Source: Acidobacteriaceae bacterium (lineage in GTDB: Bacteria > Acidobacteriota > Terriglobia > Terriglobales > Acidobacteriaceae). Taken from it: a DNA stretch of 32,609 bases. The notes under the pieces are model-generated. The model ran no database searches. It worked only from the letters and a program-made list of their open reading frames with translations, and was not told the DNA's origin. Position numbers and translations under genes: made by a program. The DNA lies in assembly GCA_003142015.1 (NCBI GenBank), contig PLOI01000055.1:1-32609 (forward strand), given 5' to 3'. Shown one piece after another: positions 23,450-31,665 of the stretch; positions within the stretch are counted from its first letter, which is position 1; every line of letters starts with the position of its first letter.

Positions 23450-24424
23450 ATGAGCAACAAAGAAAATGACCAGGAATTTCCGCGAGGGATGGACCCCCAG
23501 ACGCGGGGATTTCTACGCGCTCTTCGCGCAGGCGATGGCCCGCCGCTGCACGAATTCTCCATTGCGCAGGCCAGAAGCTTGATGCGTGATATGCAGACTG
23601 CGGACGTTTCCGGCTATCCGGTAGAGGTTCAGGAGATCAATCTTCAGAGTTACTCGTTGCAGATTGTGCGTCCGCGAAATATGACAGAGCCTCTGCCCGC
23701 CGTGATGTTTTTTCATGGCGGCGGCTGGGCGCTGGGCGAGATGAAAACCCATGCCAGATTAGTGCGTGAGATTGTGGTCGGGGTCAACGCGGCGGTGGTG
23801 TTTGTGTCTTACACGCGCGCGCCCGAAGCGCGTTATCCCACGGCAGTTGAACAGTGCTACGCAGCCACACAGTATGTGCATGAACATGCGGCAACCCTCG
23901 ACATCGACCCATTGCGGCTGGCCGTCGCGGGCGACAGTTCCGGCGGGAACCTTGCGGCGGCGGTCGCTCTTTTGGCGGCGCAGCGCGGCGCACCAGCCCT
24001 TCGCCTGCAAGTGCTGCTCTGCCCGGTGCTGGATTGCGACTTCGATACGGCATCCTATAAGGCCTTCGGAAAGGGCTTCAATCTTGACCGCGAGACAATG
24101 CAGTGGTTTTGGAATCACTACGCTCCCGATGCCGCCACGCGCATGGAGCCACTGGCCAGCCCGTTGCGAACCGCAAGCGCCGAGTTATCTCTCTTGGCGC
24201 CCGCGCTTATTGTTACCAGCGAATACGACGTGCTACGGGATGAGGGCGAGGCCTATGCCCAGAAGCTCAGTGATGCCGGGGTCCAGGTAACCGCCGTGCG
24301 TTTTCCCGGCACGGTCCACGGTTTTGCGATGGTGGATGCCCTGGCCAGCACGCCGGGCGCTGTGGATTGCCTTGGCATGGTGATCGATTCGTTGCAGCAC
24401 GCGTTTAAAAGAACCTCTGAATAA
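23450..24424 (+). CDS. Alpha/beta hydrolase, hormone-sensitive-lipase-type esterase
   Basis: This 324-residue cytoplasmic esterase is of the HSL (bacterial family IV) type. The oxyanion motif FFHGGGWALGEM lies at about residues 88-99. The nucleophile elbow is GDSSGGNLAAAVALLA (Ser near 162), the Asp is in TSEYDVLRDEGE (about 259) and the His in GTVHGFAM (about 289). The triad is complete. AAAGGA lies just before the ATG, 11 bases after the isomerase stop, so it is probably in the same operon. An acetyl- or short-acyl-sugar substrate is a context inference. The C-terminal residues RTSE and the stop codon are encoded by the first bases of the repeat at 24409, so the original C-terminus may have been replaced. 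Confidence 0.88.
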   Translation: MSNKENDQEFPRGMDPQTRGFLRALRAGDGPPLHEFSIAQARSLMRDMQTADVSGYPVEVQEINLQSYSLQIVRPRNMTEPLPAVMFFHGGGWALGEMKTHARLVREIVVGVNAAVVFVSYTRAPEARYPTAVEQCYAATQYVHEHAATLDIDPLRLAVAGDSSGGNLAAAVALLAAQRGAPALRLQVLLCPVLDCDFDTASYKAFGKGFNLDRETMQWFWNHYAPDAATRMEPLASPLRTASAELSLLAPALIVTSEYDVLRDEGEAYAQKLSDAGVQVTAVRFPGTVHGFAMVDALASTPGAVDCLGMVIDSLQHAFKRTSE

Positions 24425-24656
24425 ATTCCTGCTGTAAGGCCATATTTCCTCAGGGGCAGAACAGGCTGCGGAAAAACTCGGGATTTCGTGTGAAATTGAC
24501 TGGGAATTTCCCTCCGGGGCTAAAGCCCGCGTTGATTCTGCTAGCATTATGCGGGGGTTGAAACCCCCGCCTCCTTCCGGACCGAGTTTATTTGCAACCT
24601 GTGAAACCCCTTGTTTCCCCGGCCCTTTCGGCATCCTTCGGCCGCGCTCAGGGTTT
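24409..24656. repeat. Composite intergenic repeat, paired hairpins plus element ends
   Basis: The left part (from AGAACCTCTGAAT to TTCCTCAGGGGC, 24410-24456) matches 10972-11018 of the inverted-repeat element at most positions. Then come GGGCT-AA-AGCCC (24517-24528), the perfect hairpin GCGGGGGTT-GA-AACCCCCGC (24551-24570), and CTTCGGCCGCGCTCAGGG (24636-24653), which again matches the element. It fills the whole gap between two convergent genes and overlaps the last codons of both. Confidence 0.75.
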
Positions 24657-27600
24657 GGGAGAGGCCGGCTTCCGATTGCGTTTTGGCGCATCGCCGGGCC
24701 ATTTCTTCTGTAGCTCTTTAAACAGTTTGGTGGTAGACAGTCCGCGAAGTCTGTCCGAAGCGGACACTGAAATCAACTGGCCGTCGCGCGCCTTGGATTC
24801 GCGCCCCGCGAACAACGTCTCGACAATGTGCTGCCCCAGCCGCCGGTAGCTTTCGAATTGCGATTCCGAGAACCACTGATCCGCTGTGGATTGGTGCGGG
24901 AATGTCGCGTGGCACGTTTGGTAGTTCAACACGTCTGCCGGCTCGTCTCCTGTCAGCGACGCTTTGATGTATACGAATACGCCCTTGCCTCCTTCGGGGT
25001 CGGCCATGTCGTAATGTATTGTGCCCACCACGCAATGCTGCGTGGTTTGTTTCTTGCCGCTTTTGTCTCCGTTTGCGCCGTCGCTTTTCGGAATCAGCGG
25101 CGCTGTATCCACTTCGATCTCGACTCCAATATCTTCGCGACACTTCCTGATTGCGTTCCCCAGGTCGTCGAATGCGTAGTTGGGGTCAGCGCCCGCGTCG
25201 CACGCCACGATGTATTTGCAGCGCCTCTTCACCAGCTCGTAGACTCCAAGATTCTCGAAATGGCCCCCATCGGAAAGATAGACGTACCTGGCGTTGTCGT
25301 TCGTCAAGCCAAATAATTCGCGGAGCAACTGACCCAGTCCGACTTTTGGGCCTGGGTGAGTCCAGGTCTTGCTGTTCCTCGGATTGCCCGCCCAGAATCC
25401 CAGGCGCACATTGAAAAACGTCATCAGAAGCGCCAGCGACGGCACCGAATGGTATCCCATATTCGGGCTGGCTGCCGCTCCCGAGATACTCATCGCCGTT
25501 CCCACGTATAAGCCTTTGTCGATGTACCCATATTTTTCGGTGGGACGGTAGGCAAACTTTGTTATGTCGTCTGCTTTTCTCAACTTTCTGTCGGAGGCGT
25601 AATTCTTCTCGAGGTTCCGTTGCTCGATCCAGGTGTCGAAGCCACAGCGCAGGGGCGTCATCGGAAATGATTCCGCCTTTCGCTCCTGCCACGCCAAATC
25701 TCTCGTACTCACGAGGTTCAGAGTCCCATTGAGGATGGGCAGCGGACCCGAATAGCCCTCGGAACTGCGCAAGGTCGAAAGGAACAAATCGTCTCCTGAA
25801 TCCAGTCCGGAAAACGGATTCGGCTGGCGTCTTTCATGCGTCGCTCCCAGATAGCACCTGACCAGCCGGTTCCTGTACATCAGGTTCATCGAGAACTCGT
25901 TCAGGTCGACTCGATACGATAGCCATACACAAACGCAGAGAACTACGAGGCACGCCAGGATCAGCCATCCGTTCGTCACAATGCCCAGAATCGCAAAGTG
26001 CGCGTGCATGTACGGCGGGGCTCCATGAGGAGCCGATGCGGACGATGTCGATGCTGCCCCGCTCAGTGTCACTGCTCCCGAGGCGCCATTCCCGCTCACC
26101 TTCAGCACCCAGTTGGCGACCTTCTCCACCGTGGGGCTCTCCGCGAGGAAGACATTCCACGTTTCCACCATTTTTGTATTCGCCATGTAGAAGCTCGCCA
26201 GTATCAGCTCCAATGAGAGCGATAACAACGAGAGCAGCCCGACGATGAAGATGTAAGGCGTTATCGACAGCAGCTTAACCTTTATACCACCTGTTTCTAC
26301 GTCGCCTGTTTTATCGCTCTTTCCTCCCAATACTCCGGTCGCCGTGCTCCCAATCCACGCCAATCCCCCCGCCGTCAGCCAGCCACGCAACCAGAGCAGC
26401 CCAAGCGGCGCGTAGATCGCAATTCCAAATCCTGCCGCCCAGATGAGGGCCAGGATGAGAATCCATCCTGCCACCCTCGACCACCATTCCCGGTACGGAT
26501 CGTAAAACGTCCGCCCCATGAAACCAACATGGAGGGCAGTAGCCACCAGAAAAACCAGCAGCGTCAACGGAACTCCCAGGCTCAATTCGTGCCAGTCCGC
26601 CCCGCACCATGCGCTCATGGGCACGAACGCATGGTGAACCACGACCTTCATCAACAGCCCGCTCACCGCGCCAGTGGCTAGGGACGCCAGAACCCACCCC
26701 ATCTTCGGGTTGTGCAACCACCCCAGTTTGTATCTCCGCAACCACGCCAGGACTTCGCGCAACAGCTTGTGGCTTTCGTCATTGACAGCTTGCTGGTGCG
26801 GGGCAAGCAGCGAGCCGATGACCAGCGGCAAGCCGAACAACACCATCCCTCCGAGAGGCCACCAATATGCAGGCATGGCGTCCCATTTGACTGCGTTCGG
26901 CCACAACCAGGCCGTCAAAACCCACAGAGCTATGGAGAAAGGAGCAATGATCGTCAGAAGCACCCAACGCTCCTCCTGCGGAGGAAGCCACTCCCTGGTT
27001 CGCTTCGTTTTGTGCTTAGGGTCAGTCAGGCCACGCAGGTTTCTCGCTCCTACCGACAGCGCCCAGGTCATGAGCGTGAAGACCACGAAGGGCGCCGCGC
27101 CCATCCACGCCACCGGCAAGGCATGGGTCAACCAAACCGCAATGTAGGGAAGCAGCAGCAGCGCAAACAGAAACAAAATCAAAATCGCCTGAATCAGCAA
27201 CAGGTTCCGAAAATAGATGGCAATGACGGTCCATGTGTCGGCGCCCAGCGCTCCCAGCCGCGGCGTCAAATAGTTGCTGTACTCGCGCAGAAACCGGATC
27301 GGCGGCGGCTCGGTGTGCGACTTAGCGTCCTGCGATTCGCGCTTTTTTACGCTCTCGAGCCGCTCGGTCCGCGTGGGCCGCAGCTCCTCCTCGACAACAT
27401 CAATTCCTTCGAGCGCTGCCTCGCCCGCCGGCAGCTTTTCATCTTCCGGCCTCGGGCGCTTGATCCACGCTTCCAGCCAGTTGCCGATATAACCACCTCC
27501 CGACACGGTCGAGAGATAGTCGAATGTTCGCACCTTGTTGAATTTAGCCAGCCCCTGGAGGACGCCCAGGTTGAATGTCGCGCTGCGGATGCCGCCGCCG

Positions 27601-27869
27601 GAAAACGCGAGACCCGCCAGCTCCATCTGCCGGGCCTGGCCCACCACCAAGGTCGCTTGATCCGCTGCATCCTTGCCTTCCTTGTCCTTGCGCCCAGTTG
27701 ATCGAGCTTCTTTGGCTATCTGTTCCACGTTCTCCCAAGTCCGGTCAGACCGCGAATCCAAGTGGCCCTCAACCTTCCGTTTTTGCCGCAGCGCATCAAC
27801 TTCCACCAGCTCTTCCGCCAGCGCCTCGGCAAAGCTTACAGCGTGGTCTTGATTCAAAAGGTTCGCCAT
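24648..27869 (-). CDS. Large membrane-embedded patatin-like phospholipase
   Basis: This 1073-residue protein has a patatin-like acyl hydrolase split by a membrane region. The N-terminal part has the oxyanion loop AFSGGGIRSATFNLGVLQGL (residues about 88-107) and the nucleophile STVSGGGYIGN (Ser about 123). The catalytic Asp lies far downstream in YVYLSDGGHFENLGVYEL (about 868), followed by a conserved KRRCKYIVACDAGADP. Between them, about residues 215-660, are roughly eight to ten hydrophobic helices (for example LLIQAILILFLFALLLLPYI and LVFLVATALHVGF). It would act on membrane lipids as a phospholipase A-type enzyme. The ATG at 27869 has AAGGAG just upstream. It stands alone, with no cyclase or other defence partner nearby. 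Its stop codon lies inside the repeat at 24648-24650. Confidence 0.88.
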   Translation of the reverse strand: MANLLNQDHAVSFAEALAEELVEVDALRQKRKVEGHLDSRSDRTWENVEQIAKEARSTGRKDKEGKDAADQATLVVGQARQMELAGLAFSGGGIRSATFNLGVLQGLAKFNKVRTFDYLSTVSGGGYIGNWLEAWIKRPRPEDEKLPAGEAALEGIDVVEEELRPTRTERLESVKKRESQDAKSHTEPPPIRFLREYSNYLTPRLGALGADTWTVIAIYFRNLLLIQAILILFLFALLLLPYIAVWLTHALPVAWMGAAPFVVFTLMTWALSVGARNLRGLTDPKHKTKRTREWLPPQEERWVLLTIIAPFSIALWVLTAWLWPNAVKWDAMPAYWWPLGGMVLFGLPLVIGSLLAPHQQAVNDESHKLLREVLAWLRRYKLGWLHNPKMGWVLASLATGAVSGLLMKVVVHHAFVPMSAWCGADWHELSLGVPLTLLVFLVATALHVGFMGRTFYDPYREWWSRVAGWILILALIWAAGFGIAIYAPLGLLWLRGWLTAGGLAWIGSTATGVLGGKSDKTGDVETGGIKVKLLSITPYIFIVGLLSLLSLSLELILASFYMANTKMVETWNVFLAESPTVEKVANWVLKVSGNGASGAVTLSGAASTSSASAPHGAPPYMHAHFAILGIVTNGWLILACLVVLCVCVWLSYRVDLNEFSMNLMYRNRLVRCYLGATHERRQPNPFSGLDSGDDLFLSTLRSSEGYSGPLPILNGTLNLVSTRDLAWQERKAESFPMTPLRCGFDTWIEQRNLEKNYASDRKLRKADDITKFAYRPTEKYGYIDKGLYVGTAMSISGAAASPNMGYHSVPSLALLMTFFNVRLGFWAGNPRNSKTWTHPGPKVGLGQLLRELFGLTNDNARYVYLSDGGHFENLGVYELVKRRCKYIVACDAGADPNYAFDDLGNAIRKCREDIGVEIEVDTAPLIPKSDGANGDKSGKKQTTQHCVVGTIHYDMADPEGGKGVFVYIKASLTGDEPADVLNYQTCHATFPHQSTADQWFSESQFESYRRLGQHIVETLFAGRESKARDGQLISVSASDRLRGLSTTKLFKELQKKWPGDAPKRNRKPASPKP

Positions 27870-28097
27870 CAGCTCCTTCTTTCAGCTTTCGTTGGGTAGA
27901 TTGCAACGCCTAGAGTCAACAGGTTCCATTGCGCGACACCTAGCTGCGGCTCTCCGCGCATGGGTCAGCGGCAACCTATGCCATCCACTTCATTTCACTG
28001 AGGTTTTTTGGGAAGCCCCGCTCGCCGAAACCAGGCTCAGAGGAGTTACAGGGAATATTCACTCCCTCTGACGTTCTGATTTTGCGACCGCTGCGAA

Positions 28098-28127
28098 ACA
28101 ATAAAACAGAGTGTTATCGGTTGTCAA
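28098..28127 (-). promoter_or_regulatory. Candidate promoter for the patatin-like gene
   Basis: On the minus strand TTGACA (28127-28122) is followed by an 18-base spacer and TATTGT (28103-28098, four of six consensus bases). It would give a leader of about 220 bases. Seen by eye only. Confidence 0.3.
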
Positions 28128-28169
28128 TGAATTGTTTCCCACGGTTGTGTGTCAGGTTGCATGAACTTT

Positions 28170-28236
28170 CCCTCGGGGGCTAAAGCCCCGTTGATTTTGT
28201 TTGGCTTATGTACGGGCTGAAGCCCGTACCCTCAAA
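28170..28236. repeat. Paired-hairpin intergenic repeat, copy 4
   Basis: GGGGCT-AA-AGCCCC (28176-28189) is followed by the perfect nine-pair hairpin GTACGGGCT-GA-AGCCCGTAC (28210-28229). The second stem differs in sequence from the copies at 6515, 9677 and 24551 while pairing is kept. It lies directly upstream of the Cus-type operon promoter. Confidence 0.75.
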
Positions 28237-28265
28237 TTGACCCATTACCTTTTCCACGGTAAAAT
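28237..28265 (+). promoter_or_regulatory. Probable sigma-70-type promoter of the Cus-type operon
   Basis: TTGACC (28237-28242) is followed by an optimal 17-base spacer and TAAAAT (28260-28265), each five of six consensus bases. Transcription would begin near 28272, about 70 bases before the first gene at 28344. Confidence 0.55.
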
Positions 28266-28294
28266 GCGGCTGGCAGTGGTGCGGCGGCAGAGTA

Positions 28295-28312
28295 TGGTGA
28301 TCCACATCACCA
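28295..28312. promoter_or_regulatory. Dyad in the Cus-type operon leader, CRP/FNR-like spacing
   Basis: TGGTGAT-CCAC-ATCACCA is a perfect seven-base inverted repeat just downstream of the predicted transcription start. The core GTGA-N6-TCAC has the spacing of CRP/FNR-family sites. A downstream position would fit repression. A second possible -10 (TAGAAT, 28332-28337) lies just after it. Confidence 0.4.
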
Positions 28313-28343
28313 AAAAATACGGTTCCCATGGTAGAATGAGCCC

Positions 28344-28682
28344 ATGTTGAGAGGCGTCTTCCAGCGCGCAGCGGTGGCCATCGTATTGATGGGGACACTG
28401 CTTGCGCCGTCCGGGATTTGCCTGCAACGAACGCACAAGACCGCGCACAGTTGCTGCTTGCATAAATCGGGGTGCGACCAATCGGTCCGGACGAATTGCT
28501 GCGCCGGCAGCGTCCCTCTGACAGCAGTCGTGGTTGCGCGGGTCATTCACGGTTCTGCACCATTGACTGCCACGCACGCGTTCATCCCCGTGAGTGAATC
28601 TTCCGCGCCGGGTGAATTCACAGCGCATGCAGTGACTCCTCCGCTCTCTCCGCCTACCGGCTCATTCAACTTAAGAATCTAA
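28344..28682 (+). CDS. Small exported Cys/His-rich protein, first gene of Cus-type operon
   Basis: This 112-residue protein has a probable signal peptide (AAVAIVLMGTLLAPSGICLQ) followed by a dense Cys/His cluster, HKTAHSCCLHKSGCDQSVRT followed by NCC: five Cys and two His within 23 residues. The C-terminal half is Pro/Ala/Thr-rich and probably unstructured. From memory, short exported Cys-rich proteins often precede cusC-like genes in acidobacteria. Periplasmic copper or silver binding or sensing is a reasonable inference, not shown. It is 84 bases upstream of the TolC-like gene, in the same direction, and downstream of a good promoter. No strong ribosome-binding site precedes the ATG. Confidence 0.68.
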   Translation: MLRGVFQRAAVAIVLMGTLLAPSGICLQRTHKTAHSCCLHKSGCDQSVRTNCCAGSVPLTAVVVARVIHGSAPLTATHAFIPVSESSAPGEFTAHAVTPPLSPPTGSFNLRI

Positions 28683-28766
28683 GACTTCACTTCCGCAGTG
28701 GCTACCCGGGGTGTGCATTTTTGCGCCTTGAAGTATCTCTTTTGCCTAATCTCGCGGAGTTGAAGA

Positions 28767-30071
28767 GTGAAACCAATTTATGTTTTAGCGCCGCTTATCT
28801 TAGCGGCGTCAGTAATCTGCCTGGGGCAGACTGAGCCGCCTGCCGTCTCGATGCCAGTTCCGGCCGCTCGGCCTTTGTCAGTGGATGAGGCGGTCGCGGA
28901 AGCTCTCGAGGCCAATCCTGAAATCCAGGCGTCTGTACGGCGGCTGTCGCTGGCGCAACTCAAGACCACAACCGCGCGCAGCCTCGACGACCCGATGCTG
29001 ATGGTGCGGGACTGGGATACTCCGCTGCGCCAACCATGGGATGTGAACCAGGCGCAGCTCATGTTCAGCGTGCAGCAAACATTTCTGAGCAAAGAGAAGC
29101 GGGATGCGCGAGCCAGGATTGCGGGCGACGATGTGGAAGTGGCATCGAGCGAGCTGGAATCGCTGCGGCAGGAAGTTTCAGCAGACGTGCGCGAGGCGTG
29201 CGCTGACCTGAAGCGCAACGCGGACGAGATGAGGGTGCATGACCGGCAGGCGGCGCTGCTGAAAGAGGCCCTGGCCGCGGTGCTTGCGCAATACACCACG
29301 GGCAAGGTTCCCGAGGCAGATGTGCTGCGCGCGCAGATGGCGCTGACCCGGCTGAGCGAACACCTTATTGAACTTGAAGAAGAGCGGGACAACGCGCGCG
29401 CCCGGTTGAATACGCTGCTGGGACGGCCGCCGGACGAGGCAGTGGAGATTGCGGGTGAGTATGCGATCCCGGCGGAGCTTCCGCCCATTGAAGAACTGGA
29501 GCGGTTGGCAATCGAACACCGGCCGGAACTCGCGGCGCAGCGCAAACTGCTGACGAAATCGCGTGATCAGGAGCAGTTGACGCGGCTAGCGATGAAGCCT
29601 GACTTCACTTTAGGCGCCGGCTATATGGTGATGCCGTCCGGCTCCGCATCGCGCAACGCCTATATGGCGGAACTGACGATGAATCTTCCTTGGCTGAATC
29701 GCGACCGCCATCAAGGCGAAGCGAAGCAAGCCGATGCGGCAACCGCGGTGACGCAAGCCGAACTTGATGCCAGAGCGTCAGCCGTGTTTCTCGAAGTGCG
29801 GCAAGCGCAGATTGAGACGCTGGCCGCAGAGAAGCGAGTGAAGGTGTATCGCGACACGCTGCTGCCGCAGGCCGAGACCACATTCAAGGCTTCAACCGCC
29901 GCTTACCAGAACAATCGAGCAGAGTTTCAGACGCTTATCGACAGCCAGAACCTGTTGCTGGAGATTCAGACCGCTTATTACAAAGCATTGTCGGCCACAG
30001 ATGCCGGCATCGCGGGATTGGAACGCGCCATCGGCGCACAACTTCCGGGCACAGAGAGGACAAGCAAATGA
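28767..30071 (+). CDS. TolC-family outer-membrane channel (CusC-like)
   Basis: This 434-residue outer-membrane factor belongs to the second metal efflux system. It starts at GTG 28767 with GGAG upstream and a signal peptide (MKPIYVLAPLILAASVICLG). Two OEP repeats are visible: the first from LSVDEAVAEALEANPEIQAS with the helical stretch ESLRQEVSADVREACADLKR, the second from LERLAIEHRPELAAQRKLL. The phrases LTMNLPWLNRDRHQGEAKQA and RAEFQTLIDSQNLLLEIQTA are typical of the heavy-metal branch. It overlaps the adaptor gene by ATGA (30068-30071), suggesting coupled translation. It is only distantly similar to the channel at 788-2074, so the two operons are not a recent duplication. Confidence 0.88.
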   Translation: MKPIYVLAPLILAASVICLGQTEPPAVSMPVPAARPLSVDEAVAEALEANPEIQASVRRLSLAQLKTTTARSLDDPMLMVRDWDTPLRQPWDVNQAQLMFSVQQTFLSKEKRDARARIAGDDVEVASSELESLRQEVSADVREACADLKRNADEMRVHDRQAALLKEALAAVLAQYTTGKVPEADVLRAQMALTRLSEHLIELEEERDNARARLNTLLGRPPDEAVEIAGEYAIPAELPPIEELERLAIEHRPELAAQRKLLTKSRDQEQLTRLAMKPDFTLGAGYMVMPSGSASRNAYMAELTMNLPWLNRDRHQGEAKQADAATAVTQAELDARASAVFLEVRQAQIETLAAEKRVKVYRDTLLPQAETTFKASTAAYQNNRAEFQTLIDSQNLLLEIQTAYYKALSATDAGIAGLERAIGAQLPGTERTSK

Positions 30072-31657
30072 CTACAAAGGAAGCAAAATTGATTGCGTGG
30101 GGCGCAGGGGCCGGAGTGCTGGCTGCCTCGCTGATTGGCGGAATCTTCGCCGTACGAGGAGCGCATACGTTTGCAGTCGAACCGGCATCGGCGGCCGCGC
30201 GCTCCAACTCAGGCGCACGGCCGGAGGCCGGCGCAGCGGCAACTTCGGGGACGCAGCCCGGCACAACCGTCGAGCTGACACCTGCTGAGATTACCGCTGC
30301 GGGAGTGCAGATTGCCGAGGTTCGCGCCGTATCCCTGAAGACAGACATCGCAGCCTTTGGCAGAGTGGCGCAGCCTGAGGCGCAGCTGGCCGCAGTGAGC
30401 GCGCGCATCGGCGGCCGCGTGGACAAGCTCTATGTGCAGTTCACCGGCGAACACGTGCGACGCGGCCAGGCAGTGGCCGATTTATATAGCCCGGAAGTAG
30501 CGACGGCTGTCGAGGAATATCGCCTGGCCACAGATAACATCAAGCAACTGCATCAATCGGACGATGCCTTTGCGCGCCAGCAGGCCGACGCGCTGGTCGA
30601 AGCCAGCGAGCACAAGCTGGAGCTTTGGGGCATTTCAGCCAAACAGATCAATGCGCCGGAGACAAGCGGCATCCCGCACGTGACTATTTACGCCTATGCG
30701 GGCGGGACGGTTGTGGAGCGCAAGGTGACGCAGGGGCAATATGTGAACGCCGGCGACACACTGTTCACTCTCGCCGACCTGAGCCAGGTTTGGGTGATGG
30801 CCGATGTGTATGAAGAACAGTTGCCGCAGATTCGCGACGGTCAGGAGGTGGACATCACGGCGGAGGCACTGCCGGGCCGGACATTGCACGGGCACGTGGA
30901 CTTTATTGAGCCCTCCGCGAACCCGCAGACACGCACTGTGCCCGTGCATGTGCATGTCGCCAATCCAGGAATGAGGCTGTTGCCAGGAATGTTTGTAAGC
31001 GCCACCTTTGTGAGCCGCGCAGCGGCGCCGGCTATCGTGGTTCCGCGCTCGGCGGTGCTGGATACGGGCACACACAAGCTTGTGTATCTGGCCAGGCCCA
31101 ACGGCGTCTTCGAGGCAAGAGAGGTGCAGGTGGGCGCACCCAATGAAGATTTGTACCCGGTTACCAGCGGACTGGCCATGGGCGACAAGGTGGTGCTCAA
31201 CGGCAACTTCCTGATCGACTCGCAAGCGCGCTTGAGTTCGGGCATGTCGGGTCTCTACGGCGGATCGAAGGAGTTTGCCGCGGACCAACAGGCGCAGCCA
31301 GCTTCCTCATCCGCTGCCGGCACGAACGCGGAGGCGGCCGCGGCGAAGATCGAATTCCATGCGGAGCCCGATCCGGTGAAGGCTGGCGAGGACAATCTCT
31401 TCCACGTGAAGCTGACTGATGCAAGCGGAAAACCGATCCCGGATGCGCGCGTGACGGTTTCACTCATTATGCCCGCGATGCCTTCGATGGGCATGCCGGA
31501 GATGAAGAATTCCTTCGATCTGCCGTGGATGGCAGCCCACCAGATGTATATGGGCAAAGGCCAGCCACCAATGGAGGGCACTTGGAGTGTCCTGGTCGAG
31601 GCGCGCAGAAACGGCAACGTGATTGCTTCCTTTCACACTCATTTGAGCGCGAAGTAG
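30068..31657 (+). CDS. CusB-like periplasmic adaptor with C-terminal YtkA/FixH-like domain
   Basis: This 529-residue membrane-fusion protein has an N-terminal membrane anchor ([20 protein letters not shown]) and an Ala/Gly-rich linker. The adaptor body has the lipoyl-like motif [32 protein letters not shown], barrel strand [18 protein letters not shown] and a membrane-proximal domain up to about residue 400. After a second Ala-rich linker (about 400-425) there is an extra domain of about 100 residues: [20 protein letters not shown], then [18 protein letters not shown] and a terminal FHTHLSAK. This resembles the YtkA/FixH-like beta-sandwich. Its Met-rich run ([12 protein letters not shown]) and His residues suit Cu(I)/Ag(I) binding, an inference. 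The first four bases overlap the channel gene, and the pump gene begins eight bases after the stop. Confidence 0.88.
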   Translation: MTTKEAKLIAWGAGAGVLAASLIGGIFAVRGAHTFAVEPASAAARSNSGARPEAGAAATSGTQPGTTVELTPAEITAAGVQIAEVRAVSLKTDIAAFGRVAQPEAQLAAVSARIGGRVDKLYVQFTGEHVRRGQAVADLYSPEVATAVEEYRLATDNIKQLHQSDDAFARQQADALVEASEHKLELWGISAKQINAPETSGIPHVTIYAYAGGTVVERKVTQGQYVNAGDTLFTLADLSQVWVMADVYEEQLPQIRDGQEVDITAEALPGRTLHGHVDFIEPSANPQTRTVPVHVHVANPGMRLLPGMFVSATFVSRAAAPAIVVPRSAVLDTGTHKLVYLARPNGVFEAREVQVGAPNEDLYPVTSGLAMGDKVVLNGNFLIDSQARLSSGMSGLYGGSKEFAADQQAQPASSSAAGTNAEAAAAKIEFHAEPDPVKAGEDNLFHVKLTDASGKPIPDARVTVSLIMPAMPSMGMPEMKNSFDLPWMAAHQMYMGKGQPPMEGTWSVLVEARRNGNVIASFHTHLSAK

Positions 31658-31665
31658 GAGACGCC

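Larger units (their letters stand above)
27870..28236. other. Non-coding region between patatin gene and Cus-type operon
   Basis: No gene was found in the 474 bases between 27869 and 28344. It holds an imperfect inverted repeat TCAGAGGAGT/ACTCCCTCTGA (28037-28071), a candidate promoter for the patatin gene, a paired-hairpin repeat, and the Cus-operon promoter described separately. Confidence 0.6.

Noticed and set aside
26712-27701. 329-residue plus-strand ORF
   Set aside because: Antisense shadow of the patatin gene; Arg/Gln-rich with no domain signal.
24648-27869. Patatin as an effector of a CBASS-type defence system
   Set aside because: No nucleotidyltransferase, ubiquitin-like or HORMA/TRIP13 partner is adjacent, and the protein is much larger and more membrane-bound than known CapV effectors.
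6480-28236. CRISPR-like repeats
   Set aside because: The recurring hairpins are single intergenic copies many kilobases apart, with no spacer array and no cas genes.
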